Positions 35,093 to 47,466 of a stretch of DNA of 64,000 nucleotides are shown here, one piece after another; the first letter of the stretch is position 1, and every line of letters starts with the position of its first letter. Below the pieces are notes generated by a model. The model made no database searches and was not told the DNA's origin. It was given only the letters and a program-made list of their open reading frames with translations. The stretch comes from Myrmaecium sp. VS I D KN 1 (Eukaryota > Ascomycota > Dothideomycetes > Valsariales > Valsariaceae). A program made the position numbers and the translations under genes. The DNA lies in contig JADQAV010000017.1 of NCBI GenBank assembly GCA_019775845.1, positions 186,001 through 250,000 of the forward strand, given 5' to 3'.

Positions 35093-35982
35093 ATGGAGCA
35101 ACGTCGCCCGCCGGAGTACATACTGGAAGTGTTCGCGGACCCTGCCTGTGTCAAGGATGTCGTGAAAGGTATAGCATCGCGACGATCTATTCGCTCCATT
35201 CCTCATCACACTGGTCACTGCTATACACAACCCCTTCGCGAAAGGAGAACGCTTTCGCTCCTCTCTCAATCTCACCCGACCGGTTTCGAGCAAAACCTCA
35301 CGATGATGGCCTCGTCTGCATTCCTCCAGCCGCAGTCCGCTAACATTTGCACCTCTCAACCCGAATAGCGATCCTCCACACCATCTTCTTCCACCGCTAC
35401 TTCACCCCGATCTCCCCGCTTACCCGCGACCTGCTCGACATGACCCTCCCCGCCATCGACGATGTCGACCTCGAGACGTTGATCGAGCAGCGCACCGCGG
35501 CGCTGGTCCGCGCGATTGAATCGACACATCAGCAGCGCGGACGCGGCCAGCTGGCTGTGCAGTTTTTCGAGAAGCGAAGGCGCAAGGCTTGGTTCGGGAA
35601 ACAGGACGAGGAGGTCTGCTGGGAACAATGGACGCTCGACGTGACGCTCGCGACGCCGAGGACTGAGTCGGGTATGTTCTTTCTCTCCTGGGAACCCCTT
35701 ACGCCATCCGCTACACAGCATTGTAGGCTTGGCCACATTGGAGAAGACATGACATGCTAACGCGAGGATATGGCTTGCTCAGACGTCGGCAAAGTCCGCC
35801 GGGCTATGGAGAAGACTCTACAGAAGACCGCGCTGAAGATCATCACCATCGTCAACCGGGACAAGGACCACATCCCTCCCATCACCACCACCGATTCCAA
35901 CCCGTTCCCTTACCAGATCGTCGTCAACCCGAAAAACGAAGGCTGGGGGACCCGTATGGGCTTCTTCGGCGGCGGTGCATAG
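35093..35982 (+). CDS. atg101: Autophagy-related protein 101
   Basis: Exons 35093..35168, 35369..35671 and 35783..35982 encode 192 residues. The order of conserved elements fits ATG101: EYILEVFADPACVKDVVKAILHTIFFHR at the start, the FFEKRRRKAWFGKQDEEVCWEQWTL segment in the middle, and the helix RRAMEKTLQKTALKIITIVNRDKDHIPPI followed by NPFPYQI. It is a HORMA-fold protein that stabilises ATG13 in the ATG1 kinase complex at the start of autophagy. Saccharomyces lacks it, using Atg29 and Atg31, so its presence fits a filamentous fungus. The first intron is 200 bases, long for this window. Confidence 0.93.
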
Positions 35983-37815
35983 TCCGTCGCCAAGCCGGAA
36001 ATCGTCTTTTTTCCTCTTTTTGTCGTAACCGTCCTTATCAATCCCCTCACAGAGCCGGGAGAAATTTCTTCGAGCATCTAGTCACATTCTCTTCCTTTCC
36101 TCTTGATCTTGGCACGGGGTTTCATCTAAGCATTGGGAAGCACATGTGATCTGTCTGGCATAGCCTTGGAAAAGGGAAGGAGTGGCGAACCGGGGTTGGT
36201 GGCGTGTGGTCTTTTTTTTGGGGTTGGTTCTGGGTCTCTGTTTCTTTGTCTGATTTTGCATTTGCTGTCCCTATCCCTATTTCCCCAACTTTTCTTACAG
36301 AAGGGCCAATCCATCTTTTATCCCCTTCTCCTTCCTGACATTTTGTTTGCTGATTTGTTGATCTGGGGACGGATTTGAGTGGGTGTCCCCACATTCTCTT
36401 CTCTTGCCTGTCATTATTACTGTTGTTGAGAACCCCGCGTCTCTTCTTTTCCTTTCCGCACTCTTGAGAGCGGTGGCTGCAGCACTGTACTGAATGAGCG
36501 TTCCCGGAGTTGGGAGAAAGAGGAGTCATGCTTGCAGGTGAGGACGAGGAGGAGGAGGAGTTGTACGAAGGTAAACCAAGTATTCGCGAAACACCCGAGG
36601 AGAAATAAAGAGGAAGGATGCGCGCGGGCGAGATCAGTGGCGGAAGAACTCGCATATACGACAGCACCTGCGGAGGGGAATTGGGTCTGATGAGTGAGGT
36701 GCAACGCCGTTTGTTGTTATATTCGGCAGATAAAGGGGAGGAGGCATGGAGCTCGACGAAAAAGGGGTTTTGACTGCATTGCGCAGGATTCTCAACATTC
36801 CTCGCGCGGTAACAACTCGATCTTCTCAAGTTCTTTCATTTCCTCCTTCTCCTATTCTTTCTTCCCTTTCCCTTCTCTTATCTCAGTAACACAACACGCA
36901 TTCCGGACTAAGATCGAAGACGCTGGAAAGGGAAAATGCAGGGAGGAGTGATGGGACTCGAATTCCTTGGAACCTGTTCACCCACATACTCACACGCACC
37001 TCTTAATCCTCATATCTTGTATATTCAACAGTCTGACCTCCTCTTCTTTACTTTTTCCCTCCCTGTCTCCTTCCCGGCCCCCCCTGTCCGTCACACTTCC
37101 CCCCATTTCTCCCTCTTTGTTTCTTTAGCTTCTTTACCCTTTCTTCGTCTGTCGTTTTTATCATATTCTGTGACATCATTATTGATTTTTGCGTACATTT
37201 ATCTTCCTTCTCGAGTCCATCGTGCCCAGGAAGTAAAAATGAAAGAAAGAGATAGAGACTCTAGAAGAGAGAAGAGAAAAGAGAAAAGAGAAAAGAGATA
37301 CCCTACATTCCCCCCCACCTTTCCCTTCTCCTCGTCCCCCGCCTTCCGTTCTCATGACACCGAACATGTACGTACGACCGTGTACCTTGGTTTCCCCTCG
37401 CAGTAGGGTCCCGAGCGAGAAGTAGAACAAGGAAGGGAAATGAAGTGTCCTAGCAGAAAAAAGCCGTGATGTGGAGATATTCTATTTTTATGTTCCTTTT
37501 TCGGTTTCAATGTCGGTTGGTGTTGTCGTGTGGTCGGCTTTACAGCCACATCCACATCTACACCTTCGCTGATATATATCTAAGCAGCAACACCCCTCCT
37601 ACCCCTGCTATGGTCACTATAAATCTACTCCATATAATATGGAAAATGAATGCTGTGAACAAAACGGCCTTGTGGTGAGGGGGCCGGCTCTTCCCCGTGC
37701 AACCAACTTTCCATATCGAGCTAAACCCTTCGACAGGGACTCCACAAAGGGGGAGGGATGCGGGAGGAAGCACCCTTCAAAACCCCCTTTCCCCCATTCT
37801 TTCCCAGCTGTTAAG
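35983..37815. other. Convergent region between atg101 and aminopeptidase P
   Basis: About 1.8 kb of 3' sequence between convergent genes. The longest open frame (36122-36829, minus) is low complexity and overlaps others, with no domain. A GAGAAAA tandem repeat lies at 37271-37298. Confidence 0.45.
37271..37298 (+). repeat. GAGAAAA short tandem repeat
   Basis: About four copies of a purine-only seven-base unit occur in the convergent intergenic region. Confidence 0.7.
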
Positions 37816-39860
37816 CTAATAAGGCTGACACTCCCTCTCCAACCAGCGGAGGGTGATCTCATCCCCCTCGAAGAAGCCCTTGGTCTTCTCCCAGACCTCG
37901 CGGTGGTAGTCGTTCAGCCAGGCGCGCTCGGGCTCGGTGAGGAGGGCGACGTCGACGAGCTTGCGGCACATGGGCACGAGGGTGACGTGCTCGAAGCCGA
38001 GGTAGGGCTTCTCGCCGAACCGGTGCTCCGTCTCGATCTCGCGCACGACCACCACGTTCTCGATCCGGATCCCGAACCGGCCGTCCTCGTAGTAGCCCGG
38101 CTCGTCGGAGATGACGTTGCCGACGGCGAGGGCGACCTCGGCGTAGTTGACCCGCGTCCCGATGCCGACGGGCCCCTCGTGCACGTTCAGGAAGCTGCCG
38201 ACGCCGTGGCCGGTGCCGTGCCGGTAGTCGAGCCCTTCGGCCCAGAGGAACTGCCTGGCGAGGATGTCGAGGGCGAAGCCAGTGGTGCCCTTGGGGAAGA
38301 CGGCCCGCTCGAGGGCAATGTTGCCCTTGAGGACGAGGGTGTAGGCCTTGCGCTCCATCGCCGTCGGCTCGCCGAAGTGGAGTGTACGGGTCGTATCGGT
38401 CGTGCCATCGCGGTACTGGCCGCCTGAGTCGCACAGGTAGATGGCCGCCGGGTCGATGACGGAGCAGTCTCCGCGCTCGGGCTTGTAGTGGATGACGGCG
38501 GCGTTGGGTCCGGTGGAGGAGATGGTGTCGAAGGAGAGACCGACGAAGTGCTGGTGCTTGCTGCGGATTTCTTCAAGCTTGTCGGCGGCGTCGACCTCGT
38601 CAAGCTTGGTGCCCTTGTTAATGAGCTCGTTTTCGAGCCAGGCGAAGTACTCGATGAGAGCGGCGCCGTCGCGGATGTGGCAGGCGCGCATGCCTTGCAA
38701 TTCAGTCGGGTTCTTGACGGCTTTTGCGTCGCAGATGGGACTGCGGACTTCTTCGGTCTTCTCCTTACCGCCTAGCGCTTGGCTGAGCGCCCAAGAGGCC
38801 CGGGTTGAGATGAGGAACTTCTGGGGGTTGGCTTCGTTGCTGGACTGGCTGCTGAGTGCTTCGATATCGCCAAAGATGGCCTCATACGGTCTGATGGTGA
38901 CTGTGTCGCCAAGATGTGACGAGGCTTCAGGGGTAAGCTTGGAATCGTCGATGTATAATGTCACATCGGTTGGGGTCACGACGGCATAGGAGAAGAATAC
39001 GGGGTTGTAGGGGATGTCGCTGCCACGGAGATTGTAGAGCCACGCGATCTCGTCGAGCATGGAGACGACAAAGCCAGCGCTTTTCTTCTTGTCCAATTCT
39101 TTCCGCAGATCTTCGATCTTCTCCTCAAACTTTCTGCCAGCAAATTCGAGGCCTAACACCTGCACTTTCTCGTTCGGACGCGCAGGCTTGTCCTTGCCCC
39201 AGACGAGGTCGACCAGGTTCTCCTTGATGGCTTTGAGCTCCGCACCACCCTTTTTTGTGATCTTCTCGGCAAGTTTGCGCGCGTCAGCTGGGGCAGTCAG
39301 CCATTGTAAACAAAGAAGCAGCATTGACTCGCGGTCACTCACGCGCTGCGATGACGGTCGGATCCACTCCGACAACCTTCCCACCCTCTGCCTGCTCCGC
39401 TGTCCTGCAAATCCTTAGCTTCAACCCAATCGTTCTTCAAGGGATCGTGTACCATTCTTGCCAGGTGGGTACATCCTGCAAACCCTGCTTCAGCAATGTC
39501 CAGTTGGTGTCCAGCTGCTTCTCCGCCTGGTTGAAGTAACGACCGTCGGTAGAGAGGGCGGCCTTATCGGAGGTAATAACGGCGGTTCCCGCGGAGCCAG
39601 TGAAGCCGGATATGAATTCTGGCCAGACATGAGCATATAATGGAGCACTCGATGATCCGGGGCGGGTCTAACCTCGTCGCGCGTCGCAGGCGGCTATGTA
39701 CTCGGACTGGTGACTGTCCTCAGAGGGCACGACTGCAGCAACGGTGAGTCTCATGTTTCTGACTAGCGATCTGCTCTTGCATACTGTAGACGTCTACCTT
39801 GTGATCCTGCATCAACCTCCGCAAGTGAGCAAGGCGCTCGGTGGTGTTCACGGGCGCCAT
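37816..39860 (-). CDS. ampp: Xaa-Pro aminopeptidase P
   Basis: Exons 39860..39785, 39732..39673, 39618..39453, 39404..39343 and 39287..37816 give 611 residues, the normal fungal length. Two creatinase-like N-terminal domains lead to the pita-bread M24 domain. Its metal ligands are the two aspartates in [17 protein letters not shown] (about 407 and 418), a histidine in [10 protein letters not shown] (about 481), and glutamates in PGYYEDGRF (about 516) and RIENV (about 530). The enzyme releases N-terminal residues that precede proline and uses manganese. No signal peptide is seen, so it is probably cytosolic. Five CCCCT elements lie about 270-310 bases upstream of the start. Confidence 0.95.
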
Positions 39861-40920
39861 GTCGTCGGTGTGGGACAACCTCAGCGGAGTGGAGTGAAAT
39901 AGTTTTGCTGAGACGAAGGCAGCGGGCGAATTGGCATGCGCACGAGAACTGAGGGAAGTAGTGGTGGAGAAGCGCTGAAGAAGGCGTGGGAAACGCATGA
40001 AGCAAAGAGGGAGACTTATAAAGAGCGATGGCAGGTCTAAGTACCACCAAAAGTACCTATCACGCTGGACTGCACCCGTGCCTTGAGCTGGCATGCGGGC
40101 CATCCGCACTTGCTTGCCCTGTCCGCCCCTCCGCCCCTCAGCCCCTCGGCCCCTCCAAAGCCATCAGCCCCTCCGCTCGGGCTCAGCTCGTTTCATCGGC
40201 CACCGGGGCCCGGGCACGCGTCGACACCAAAAAACTAGGCGGAAAGCTCCCCGGATGTTTGTCGTGTTTGCACCGCCCTGCACCTCACGCCTTTCCACGC
40301 GGAGGCAAACATCGCAGCTGCTGCTTGTTCGCGTCTAAGCTTGTTTCTCACCTTGCAAAGGACTCTGCTACGCGTATTCTTGCCATCGTCTACCATGTTC
40401 TGCGCGGGACTTTGTTAAGCCGTCGTGTACGTGGAGATTGGGCTTACCTAAACACCTGTCCTCGCCTTGGAATGCGGCTGGGGCCCTCAGCGTGGAAGCA
40501 AATCGGGATATATTCCAACAACGACTACATATAGACCTTCTGTGCTTTCCTTTCTTCCAGGTAAGGGAGGACTAACCGCAGGATCAACGCTGTCCAGCTA
40601 CTGCTCAAATCTCAGTCCGAGGCAGGTGCGTCAACTTCCTTTTTTATACATCTCTCAAGGCCTCTGCAGTTTGCACATCGCTCCCCGTTCAGACTCCCTC
40701 CTCCCGCTCTTTTTTTCCATGTCAGCTCCATGTTCTTCATTCGTCCGCCCCAGTGGGTGAGAACCCTGGTTGAGGTGCATGCAACCTCCATATACACCAC
40801 TGTTTTGGTCGTGTCTTTCTACACTTTTATCTGTTATCTTGACCGGCCCCTAGCTGCCCCAAGTCCCCAGTTGTCCCCAGGCCAGGGTATTGATATCGAG
40901 CAGGTCAAGAAGTACATAGC
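39861..40920. promoter_or_regulatory. Divergent upstream region of aminopeptidase P and karyopherin
   Basis: About 1.06 kb between divergent starts. It contains the CCCCT cluster at 40126-40172. The side near the karyopherin has T and CT rich tracts at 40640-40720. Open frames here are unsupported. Confidence 0.55.
40126..40172 (+). promoter_or_regulatory. Cluster of five CCCCT stress elements
   Basis: CCCCT occurs at 40126, 40134, 40142, 40150 and 40168, the first four at exact eight-base spacing. CCCCT is the core of the yeast STRE bound by Msn2/Msn4-type zinc fingers. It lies about 270 bases upstream of the aminopeptidase P start. Function is inferred. Confidence 0.5.
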
Positions 40921-43900
40921 ATGGCTGGCGCGGAGGTGCCACTCCCACGGTCTTTACAAGAGATAGAGCAGCTCATTGGCGCGCTCTATACCTCTGGACA
41001 TTCTGCCGAAAAGACCCGAATCAGCGCGCAACTACATCAGCTCCAGCAATCGGACCAGGGCTGGGAAATCGCAGATGCCTTGTTGCGCTCCTCAAACGAA
41101 TCTGTCCGGTTTCATGGCGCACTCACTTACATGGTCAAGATAAATAAGTCTTGGTAGGTGAATCATCTATCTTGTGTGACCCGGCTCCATCTAATCCGGC
41201 TCCGAATTTCAGGGCCCAGCTTAGCGAAGATCAGTCCAGAGAACTGCTGATAAACCTCCTCAATTGGGCTGTAAGGATCCGGTGAAACCTCTCTACATCC
41301 AATGGCTAATCGCAACAGACTCGTTTTGTCATCAATCATGAGAAACCTTTCGTCTTGAAGAAACTGCTGGCTACAGTAGTTCTGTTCTTTACCAAACCAA
41401 TCTCTGCTTGGACCTTATGCATCAGGACTTTGGTTTGTTCGTTAGCTGCTGGCAGCGCCGTTCTTGAAGAACAATTGGAACAATTCCCTTCGACATCCGA
41501 GATCCTTGCCAGCTTTGACCCAAACAGAATCTTATGTGTCCTGTGGTTCAGCGAGACGCTAGTGGAAGAGGTTGGAAAACTTCAGAGCAATGAGGAGTAA
41601 GTCCACGAAAATGGGTTTCCACAGAGATGGATTTTTCTAATCTTCCCCACGATCTCTCACTCATGGAGACATATTTTAGAGTTCAGAATGAAGAATACTA
41701 ACCTGAAATAGTGTCAAAGTACACGACCGTGTCGAAGCCAACGTTGCTGATCTTGAGTCCCTCTTACATCACGCCCTGAGATATCACCAAAGTCAAGCGC
41801 TCGGTGCCAATGCACTGGGCGCGAATGGCGCGACCAGTGGAACCGGTCATCCTGCTTCTGCTGACGACATTCTGCAAGTTCAAGAGACTGCTATATCTTG
41901 CCTAGAGGCTAGTGACCGTCCAACTGGAGAGAAGACCATGTGTTATTGACACTTGATAGGATTGGATTGGCTACGCTCAAGCAGAATGGTCTGGCAACAA
42001 AAAGCCCGAGGCCCTCAGTCGACTACGAAATTTGGTTGAGCCTGCTTTGGATTGCCTGCTGGTTGACGACCTGTTCGATGAAAGTGTGCAAGATACAATG
42101 CATATGTTCAGATACGTCCTCGGCAATTATCCGTCCTTCTTCGAGCCACGTCATATGCGGATCATGCAATCACTGCTGGTAAATATATGTTTACAACTGC
42201 TACCTGCACTCGAGGACTTGGACACTGCAGCAGTCACCTGTGCAAAGCTGTTGCTCGCATACGCTGAAGCTGTGCTGCCAGATTTAATCCAACATCCGGA
42301 AACGAAAGAGGCCAAGGAGACAATGGGTGAGTAGCCTACTTCGATTCCTGTCCTTTCTTACCATCGACCACAACATATGCAAGGCATTTCATTCATTCTC
42401 TAAGCAGCCACTAATGGTTTGCAGAATTACTCCTCAGCCTCCTCGATATTCCCGGCTATCCAGGGGACGAGGATGACTTGACAATAGCCTCTGTCGTCTT
42501 CTGGGCTGCATATGTCGAAGCAGTCACTGATCAATTGTACACTGATATGGAGCAAGTCCCGACTTGGCTGGACTATGCGAAGACTTATACTTTAAGCGCC
42601 ATACAAAAACTGTGGGCGAAGATCAAGCTTCCACCAAGCACTGAGGCAGCTTGCTGGGACGAGGATATCATGAAGGAGTTCATGGGTTTCCGCATCGATT
42701 TCCGGGATCTCTTGCAGTCAGCCTATTTCTACGTCGGTCCAATGATGTTGATGATATTCGGTAATTCCGTGCTGGAGTCACTCAAGACTTGTGACTGGAT
42801 GGCGGTGGAAGCTTCTTTGTTCTGTCTCAACGGTCTGGCTGAAGTTTTCGCAGAAGGCGAGTCTCTCGATTCCCAAGATCAAGAGGCTAACGAGAACTAT
42901 CTGCGCGGCATTTTTGGCTCGACACTTTTCGTGGATTTGGCAGCGAATGCCGAGATCCCGACCAAAGTCCGTCGTACGGCGGTAGACATGCTAGGATCCT
43001 ACTCCCACTTCTTCATGCGGCATACTCATCTACTTCCGAATGCACTCAACTTCCTCTTCGGATCATTAAGAAGTGTATCCTTGGCCAGTTCCTCGGCGAA
43101 GGCAATATACTCCTTATGTTACTCCTGCCGTAAGTCGTTGACTGCCATGCTGGATCCATTCTTCCAGCAGTACGAGCAGTTTCTGGGCTGGGGAACAGCG
43201 GATGTCTTTACCAAAGAGAAGGTTATCGGCGGTATCGCAGCCATCGTCGAGGCGCTGCCGTCTGAAGAGCACCAGTTAGTGTATCTGCAACGGTTGCTGG
43301 ATTTCGTTCAGAACGACGTTCACGACGCGCTGAAATGTGTCGAGAGTGGGCGGTATGAAGACGGCCAGGCAGCTGCATGCGCTGCCTTGAACTGCTTGAC
43401 AAGTATCGGCAAGGCTCTCCAAGCGCCTGATGAGGCGGTCATCGATTTGGCTAGTGAAGATACGCCAGCGTCGACATTCTGGACCGAGGGACACGGAGCC
43501 AGCGTCCAGCAGGGCGTTATCCGTTGTATCGACATGTTGACGCATGTCTTCAGTCAAGACGCCGACGTGATCGAGCAGTGCTGTGCAGTCCTTCAAACCG
43601 GCTATAAGGAGCGGGTTCCGGGCCCCTTCGTCCTCCCGGTTCAAGCCACCGTGGATTTCGTGCGCAGGACTCGATTGGACACGCCCCGTTTGCCTCATGT
43701 TCTCTCCACCACCTGCACATTCTTGGCGGCAACGTCGACCCGCAAGGATCCTGCGTTGCCCACTCAGCTTCGCCTACTCCTGGACCATGTTGTACTCTTT
43801 ATGCAGCAGCTTGGCTCGCCCAAGACGGACCCGGAAGTCTCCCAAGGCTGCATCGATATCCTTGATCGCTTTGTGTCTCTTCACCTTCACATCTTCCTCT

Positions 43901-44588
43901 CTGAGCCTGTGGAGGTGCTTAGCCAGATCCTCAACTTTACCATACATTGCTTACGCATCGACGATACATTACCCAAACGCTCCGCGTGCTCATTCTGGGT
44001 AGGTCACCCTTTGGGCAATCATTCTTATAAGGTGTGGACTGACATTGGCTGGACAGGAAACCTTCGTGGATCTTTCTAGCAAGGCGCCTCCGGATGTACG
44101 TCCTGCCATTCAGCAGATCATCACGTACTTCGGACCGAACCTCATGCGTGGGCTCGCCTACAACGCATGTGGAAACACGTTCAGCAGCAGCATCCGCAAC
44201 ATCGCCCAGCCACTCCGCAAGCTTGTGACAACCCAACCCAGAGCCCGCATGTGGCTGGAGCAAGCGGTAGCAGCGGAAGCGGCTCCGTTTGCTAGCCAGC
44301 CGGACATGCCGTCGGTGGTCAGGACGTTTACAGGAGGAATCATGAGGTGCGTCAATTCATTCAGGCTCTTCCATGAGTTTGTCTTATATATACATGGCTT
44401 TTCCACTTCTCTTTTACCAGGCCACCCTTTCCCTCTCTGACAGACTGCTAACCAATCGCAGCGCCAGGAATGATTCCGCAACCATCAACAAGGTCCTCCA
44501 AGAGTTTTGGAACAGATGCCGAGGCCCGGTATTGCAGACGCAGGTGTCGGTTCCTCCGCCTCCGGATGTGGTGTTGCCGCCATGGTGA
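40921..44588 (+). CDS. Importin-beta family karyopherin (Kap122/importin-13 type)
   Basis: Eight exons (40921..41153, 41213..41270, 41319..41596, 41712..41907, 41960..42326, 42425..43998, 44057..44346, 44462..44588) encode 1040 residues. The N-terminus (LQEIEQLIGALYTSGHSAEK, then GWEIADALLRSSNESVRFHGALTYMVKIN) fits the Ran-binding repeats of Kap122/importin-13. The rest is helical HEAT-repeat sequence. The family carries cargo through nuclear pores under control of RanGTP. Yeast Kap122 imports TFIIA subunits, but cargo here is unknown. Intron four has GC instead of GT at its donor (GAG|GCTAGT, 41908..41959). Phase and the resulting CLEDWIGYAQAEW agree only with that site, since the nearby GT donors break the frame. 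Confidence 0.88.
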
Positions 44589-44864
44589 ATTGGACGTCTT
44601 GTACTTGTGCTTTGTAATGAATTCATGACGATAGAGGATGGGTCGGAAAAGGCGGAATGCGATTATACCCGGCGGCGGGCGGGCGGCTGGGGGAAAAATA
44701 GAGGGGAATCGTCCAAGCTTCATAGCTAACTTTTTGTCTTTTATCCTCTCCATTCCAACTCTTCGTTCATGGTCGCGAAGCTTATCTTTATACGACCCCG
44801 CCACCTTCTCGACCAGCCGCGGAACACCATGCTACCAGTCTCTCGGGTTGGAGTTTCGGATCTG

Positions 44865-45523
44865 TTACGACGCCTGGAACTCGGCCAAGGCAGCGAGGGC
44901 AAATGTTGCACCAAAGGACAGTTTAAAGGGGACATTGGACCGCATCGCGGCGCGGACGTCGATGTTCTTGGCGACGCGCTGGATGCGCTGGTACGGGACG
45001 ATGTGGATGCCCTTGGACTCGATGTACTGTAACACCATCACTTCTGTCAGCAACCTGAAACTTGCCTGAATCCGTGCCGTCCTTTTTCTCTTTTCTTCCT
45101 GGTTCGTAGGTGACGTACCTGCACGCCGAACACCAACAAGCCGATAAGCAAAGCGAGCGGCTTGGAGAAGGCGGAGAGGGCGAGGCCGCCAAGGAGGCCG
45201 AGGATGCTGCCGGAGGAGACCTGGCGGAGGGTGCGGGCGTTGAGGATGCGGGACCGCACCGTGGAGGCGGCCCCGGGCCGGTTCGACGGCGGCTGCTGCG
45301 GCTGCGGCTGCTGCGGCTGCGGCTGCTGGTGGGCTTGGGAGGGAGAGAAAGGCGCGCTGGCGCCGCTGCTGAAGGAGTCGAGCTGGAGCGGGCGGGAATT
45401 GAGGAGCATGAGGAGACTTCCGCCGGTTGTGCAGGTTAGGGTGAGGCCGAGGGTGAGGGGACGGGGTTTGAGCAGGGCGCTGGCGCCGGCGCGGGGGAGG
45501 ACGCGGGAGAGGAGGAAAGACAT
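44865..45523 (-). CDS. fun14: FUN14 family mitochondrial membrane protein
   Basis: Exons 45523..45119 and 45026..44865 give 188 residues. The N-terminus is basic and hydroxylated (MSFLLSRVLPRAGASALLKPR), consistent with a mitochondrial signal. A glutamine-proline low-complexity run covers about residues 65-82. The FUN14 domain follows, from ARTLRQVSSGSILGLLGGLALSAFSKPLALLIGLLVFGVQ through GIHIVPYQRIQRVAKNIDVRAA to KLSFGATFALAALAEF. Two or three membrane segments are present. Animal FUNDC1 is an outer-membrane mitophagy receptor. The fungal proteins are less characterised, and no clear LIR motif is evident. The gene is convergent with the karyopherin and divergent from pdx1. Confidence 0.9.
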
Positions 45524-46088
45524 GCTGTTTTTTCCCTTTCTTTTTCTTGTTTCTTCTCTTCTTTCCAGTGTTGTGCTGATTGGGAGGGGAATTGGAGGTC
45601 AGAAGGAGATGATGGTGTGAAAATGGCGGGATTGTATAGTAATTGGGTAGTATGTATGCAGGTACAGACGGGAGGTGTTGGTGGAAGCTGTCAAGGTCCG
45701 TGACATCATGCATGGTGGAGAGGGGAGATGGCAGATTAGATTAGATCCGATTCCCTCCCTCGCCCGCCGGCAGTCGGCAAGGTCCGGGAAGAAAAGCTTA
45801 GGGGATCCCGAACCCCGGCGGCGGGGCGATTATTCCAGGGACCGGGGAGAAAAGCGGGCACGGCGGACTTGGCCCAGGCTTGGGGTGGTTAACGGCAAAC
45901 TGGATGACTCTTCGCCCCGGTTTACTTTTCTATCCATCGTTGCTTTCTCTTACTCTTTCTTTTACACTTCCCTTTGAACGCATCTGTCCTTTTTGCTTCA
46001 GGATATACTTCTCCCATTTCACTACCATCTTCCATCTTCTTGTACATATCCCTGCCTTCCTTTCCCCTCCTCCTTCACAAAAAAAGCT
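45524..46088. promoter_or_regulatory. Shared promoter of fun14 and pdx1
   Basis: These 565 bases separate divergent starts. The pdx1-proximal 170 bases are strongly pyrimidine rich, a common feature of strongly expressed fungal leaders. No specific site is assigned. Confidence 0.5.
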
Positions 46089-47216
46089 ATGGCTTCCGAG
46101 CTCCCCACCTCCAACGGCACCGCCGCTCAGCACGGCGGCGACAACCAATTCGCCGTTAAGGCTGGTCTGGCCCGCATGCTGAAGGGTGGTGTCATCATGG
46201 ATGTGGTGAACGCTGAGCAGGTACGTCAATATACCACCGCAATTTAGTCACCGTCCATCTTTCCGTACGGTCTGGTGGCTCCACAACACTAGAGGTCACC
46301 TCCGCCGTTCGGACAAGAATACTTGCTAACCGTCTTTCTCTGTTTCCCAGGCCCGCATCGCCGAAGAAGCCGGCGCCGCCGCCGTCATGGCGCTCGAGCG
46401 CGTCCCGGCCGATATCCGTGCCCAGGGCGGTGTTGCCCGCATGTCGGACCCCAAGATGATCAAGGAGATCATGGAGACGGTGACCATCCCCGTCATGGCC
46501 AAGGCGCGGATTGGTCACTTCGTTGAGTGTCAGGTACGCTTCACGCCGAACTCTCCTTCCACACTGTCTGCTCCGTGGACATGGTACTGAATAAGGATGG
46601 ACAGATCCTCGAGGCCATCGGCGTCGACTACATCGACGAGTCGGAGGTGCTCACGCCGGCCGACCCGGCGCTGCACGTGGAGAAGCACCCGTTCAAGGTC
46701 CCGTTCGTGTGCGGGTGCCGGAACCTGGGCGAGGCGCTGCGCCGGATCAGCGAGGGCGCCGCCATGATCCGGACCAAGGGCGAGGCGGGCACGGGCGACG
46801 TCGTCGAGGCCGTCCGGCACATCCGCACCGTCAACGCCGAGATCGCGCGGGCCGCCAACCTTGACGACGCCGCCCTCCGCCTGATGGCCAAGGAGATCGG
46901 CGCGCCGTTCGAGCTGCTGAAGGAGACGGCCAAATTGAAGCGGCTGCCGGTCGTCAACTTCGCCGCCGGTGGTGTGGCCACCCCCGCCGATGCCGCGTTG
47001 ATGATGCAGCTCGGCTGCGACGGCGTCTTCGTCGGCAGCGGCATCTTCAAGTCTGGCGACGCCGCCAAGCGGGCCCGGGCTATCGTCCAGGCTGTCACCC
47101 ACTTCAACGATCCCAAGGTCCTGGCGGAGGTCAGCCAAGATCTTGGCGAGGCCATGGTTGGAATCAACGTCGAGAAGATGCCGGCGGAGAACAAACTCCA
47201 AGTTCGGGGGTGGTAA
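46089..47216 (+). CDS. pdx1: Pyridoxal 5'-phosphate synthase subunit PDX1
   Basis: Exons 46089..46220, 46351..46533 and 46605..47216 give 308 residues. The SNZ/PdxS family is clear from [47 protein letters not shown]. Catalytic lysines are visible in [11 protein letters not shown] (K95) and in RTKGEAGTG (K163), and the phosphate loop is [13 protein letters not shown] with [11 protein letters not shown]. The enzyme forms vitamin B6 from ribose 5-phosphate, glyceraldehyde 3-phosphate and ammonia supplied by the PDX2 glutaminase. The PDX2 gene is not in this window. Fungal mutants (Aspergillus pyroA, Cercospora sor1) need pyridoxine and are sensitive to singlet oxygen. Confidence 0.97.
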
Positions 47217-47466
47217 AGCGTGAATGTCTTTTTTCTTTTTAGGAAGGAGTGACGAGAAGAGAGGGAAATTGCGTCGGGACAACCAAAAAAGTGCGAGAAG
47301 CATATACCAGTTCATAACGCAACACCACAAAAAAGCGCGAGGAACGTGTACTAGTTTACAATTCAACACAATACGATACTGATACATCGACACTCCTCCA
47401 TCCCTCTCCTTCTTCTTCATTATCATCCTCCTCATTCGACCTTCGTCATCATTATTGTCTTCCTCC

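Noticed and set aside
36122-36829. 235-codon minus-strand open frame between atg101 and aminopeptidase P
   Set aside because: Low complexity, no domain, competing frames on both strands, and it lies where two 3' UTRs are expected.
37639-38427. 262-codon plus-strand open frame
   Set aside because: It is antisense to the catalytic domain of aminopeptidase P, whose metal ligands are all in place.
41910-41925. GT donors in the karyopherin intron four region
   Set aside because: Using GTGACC or GTCCAA as donor leaves phase one, while the only acceptor that restores the conserved frame needs phase zero.
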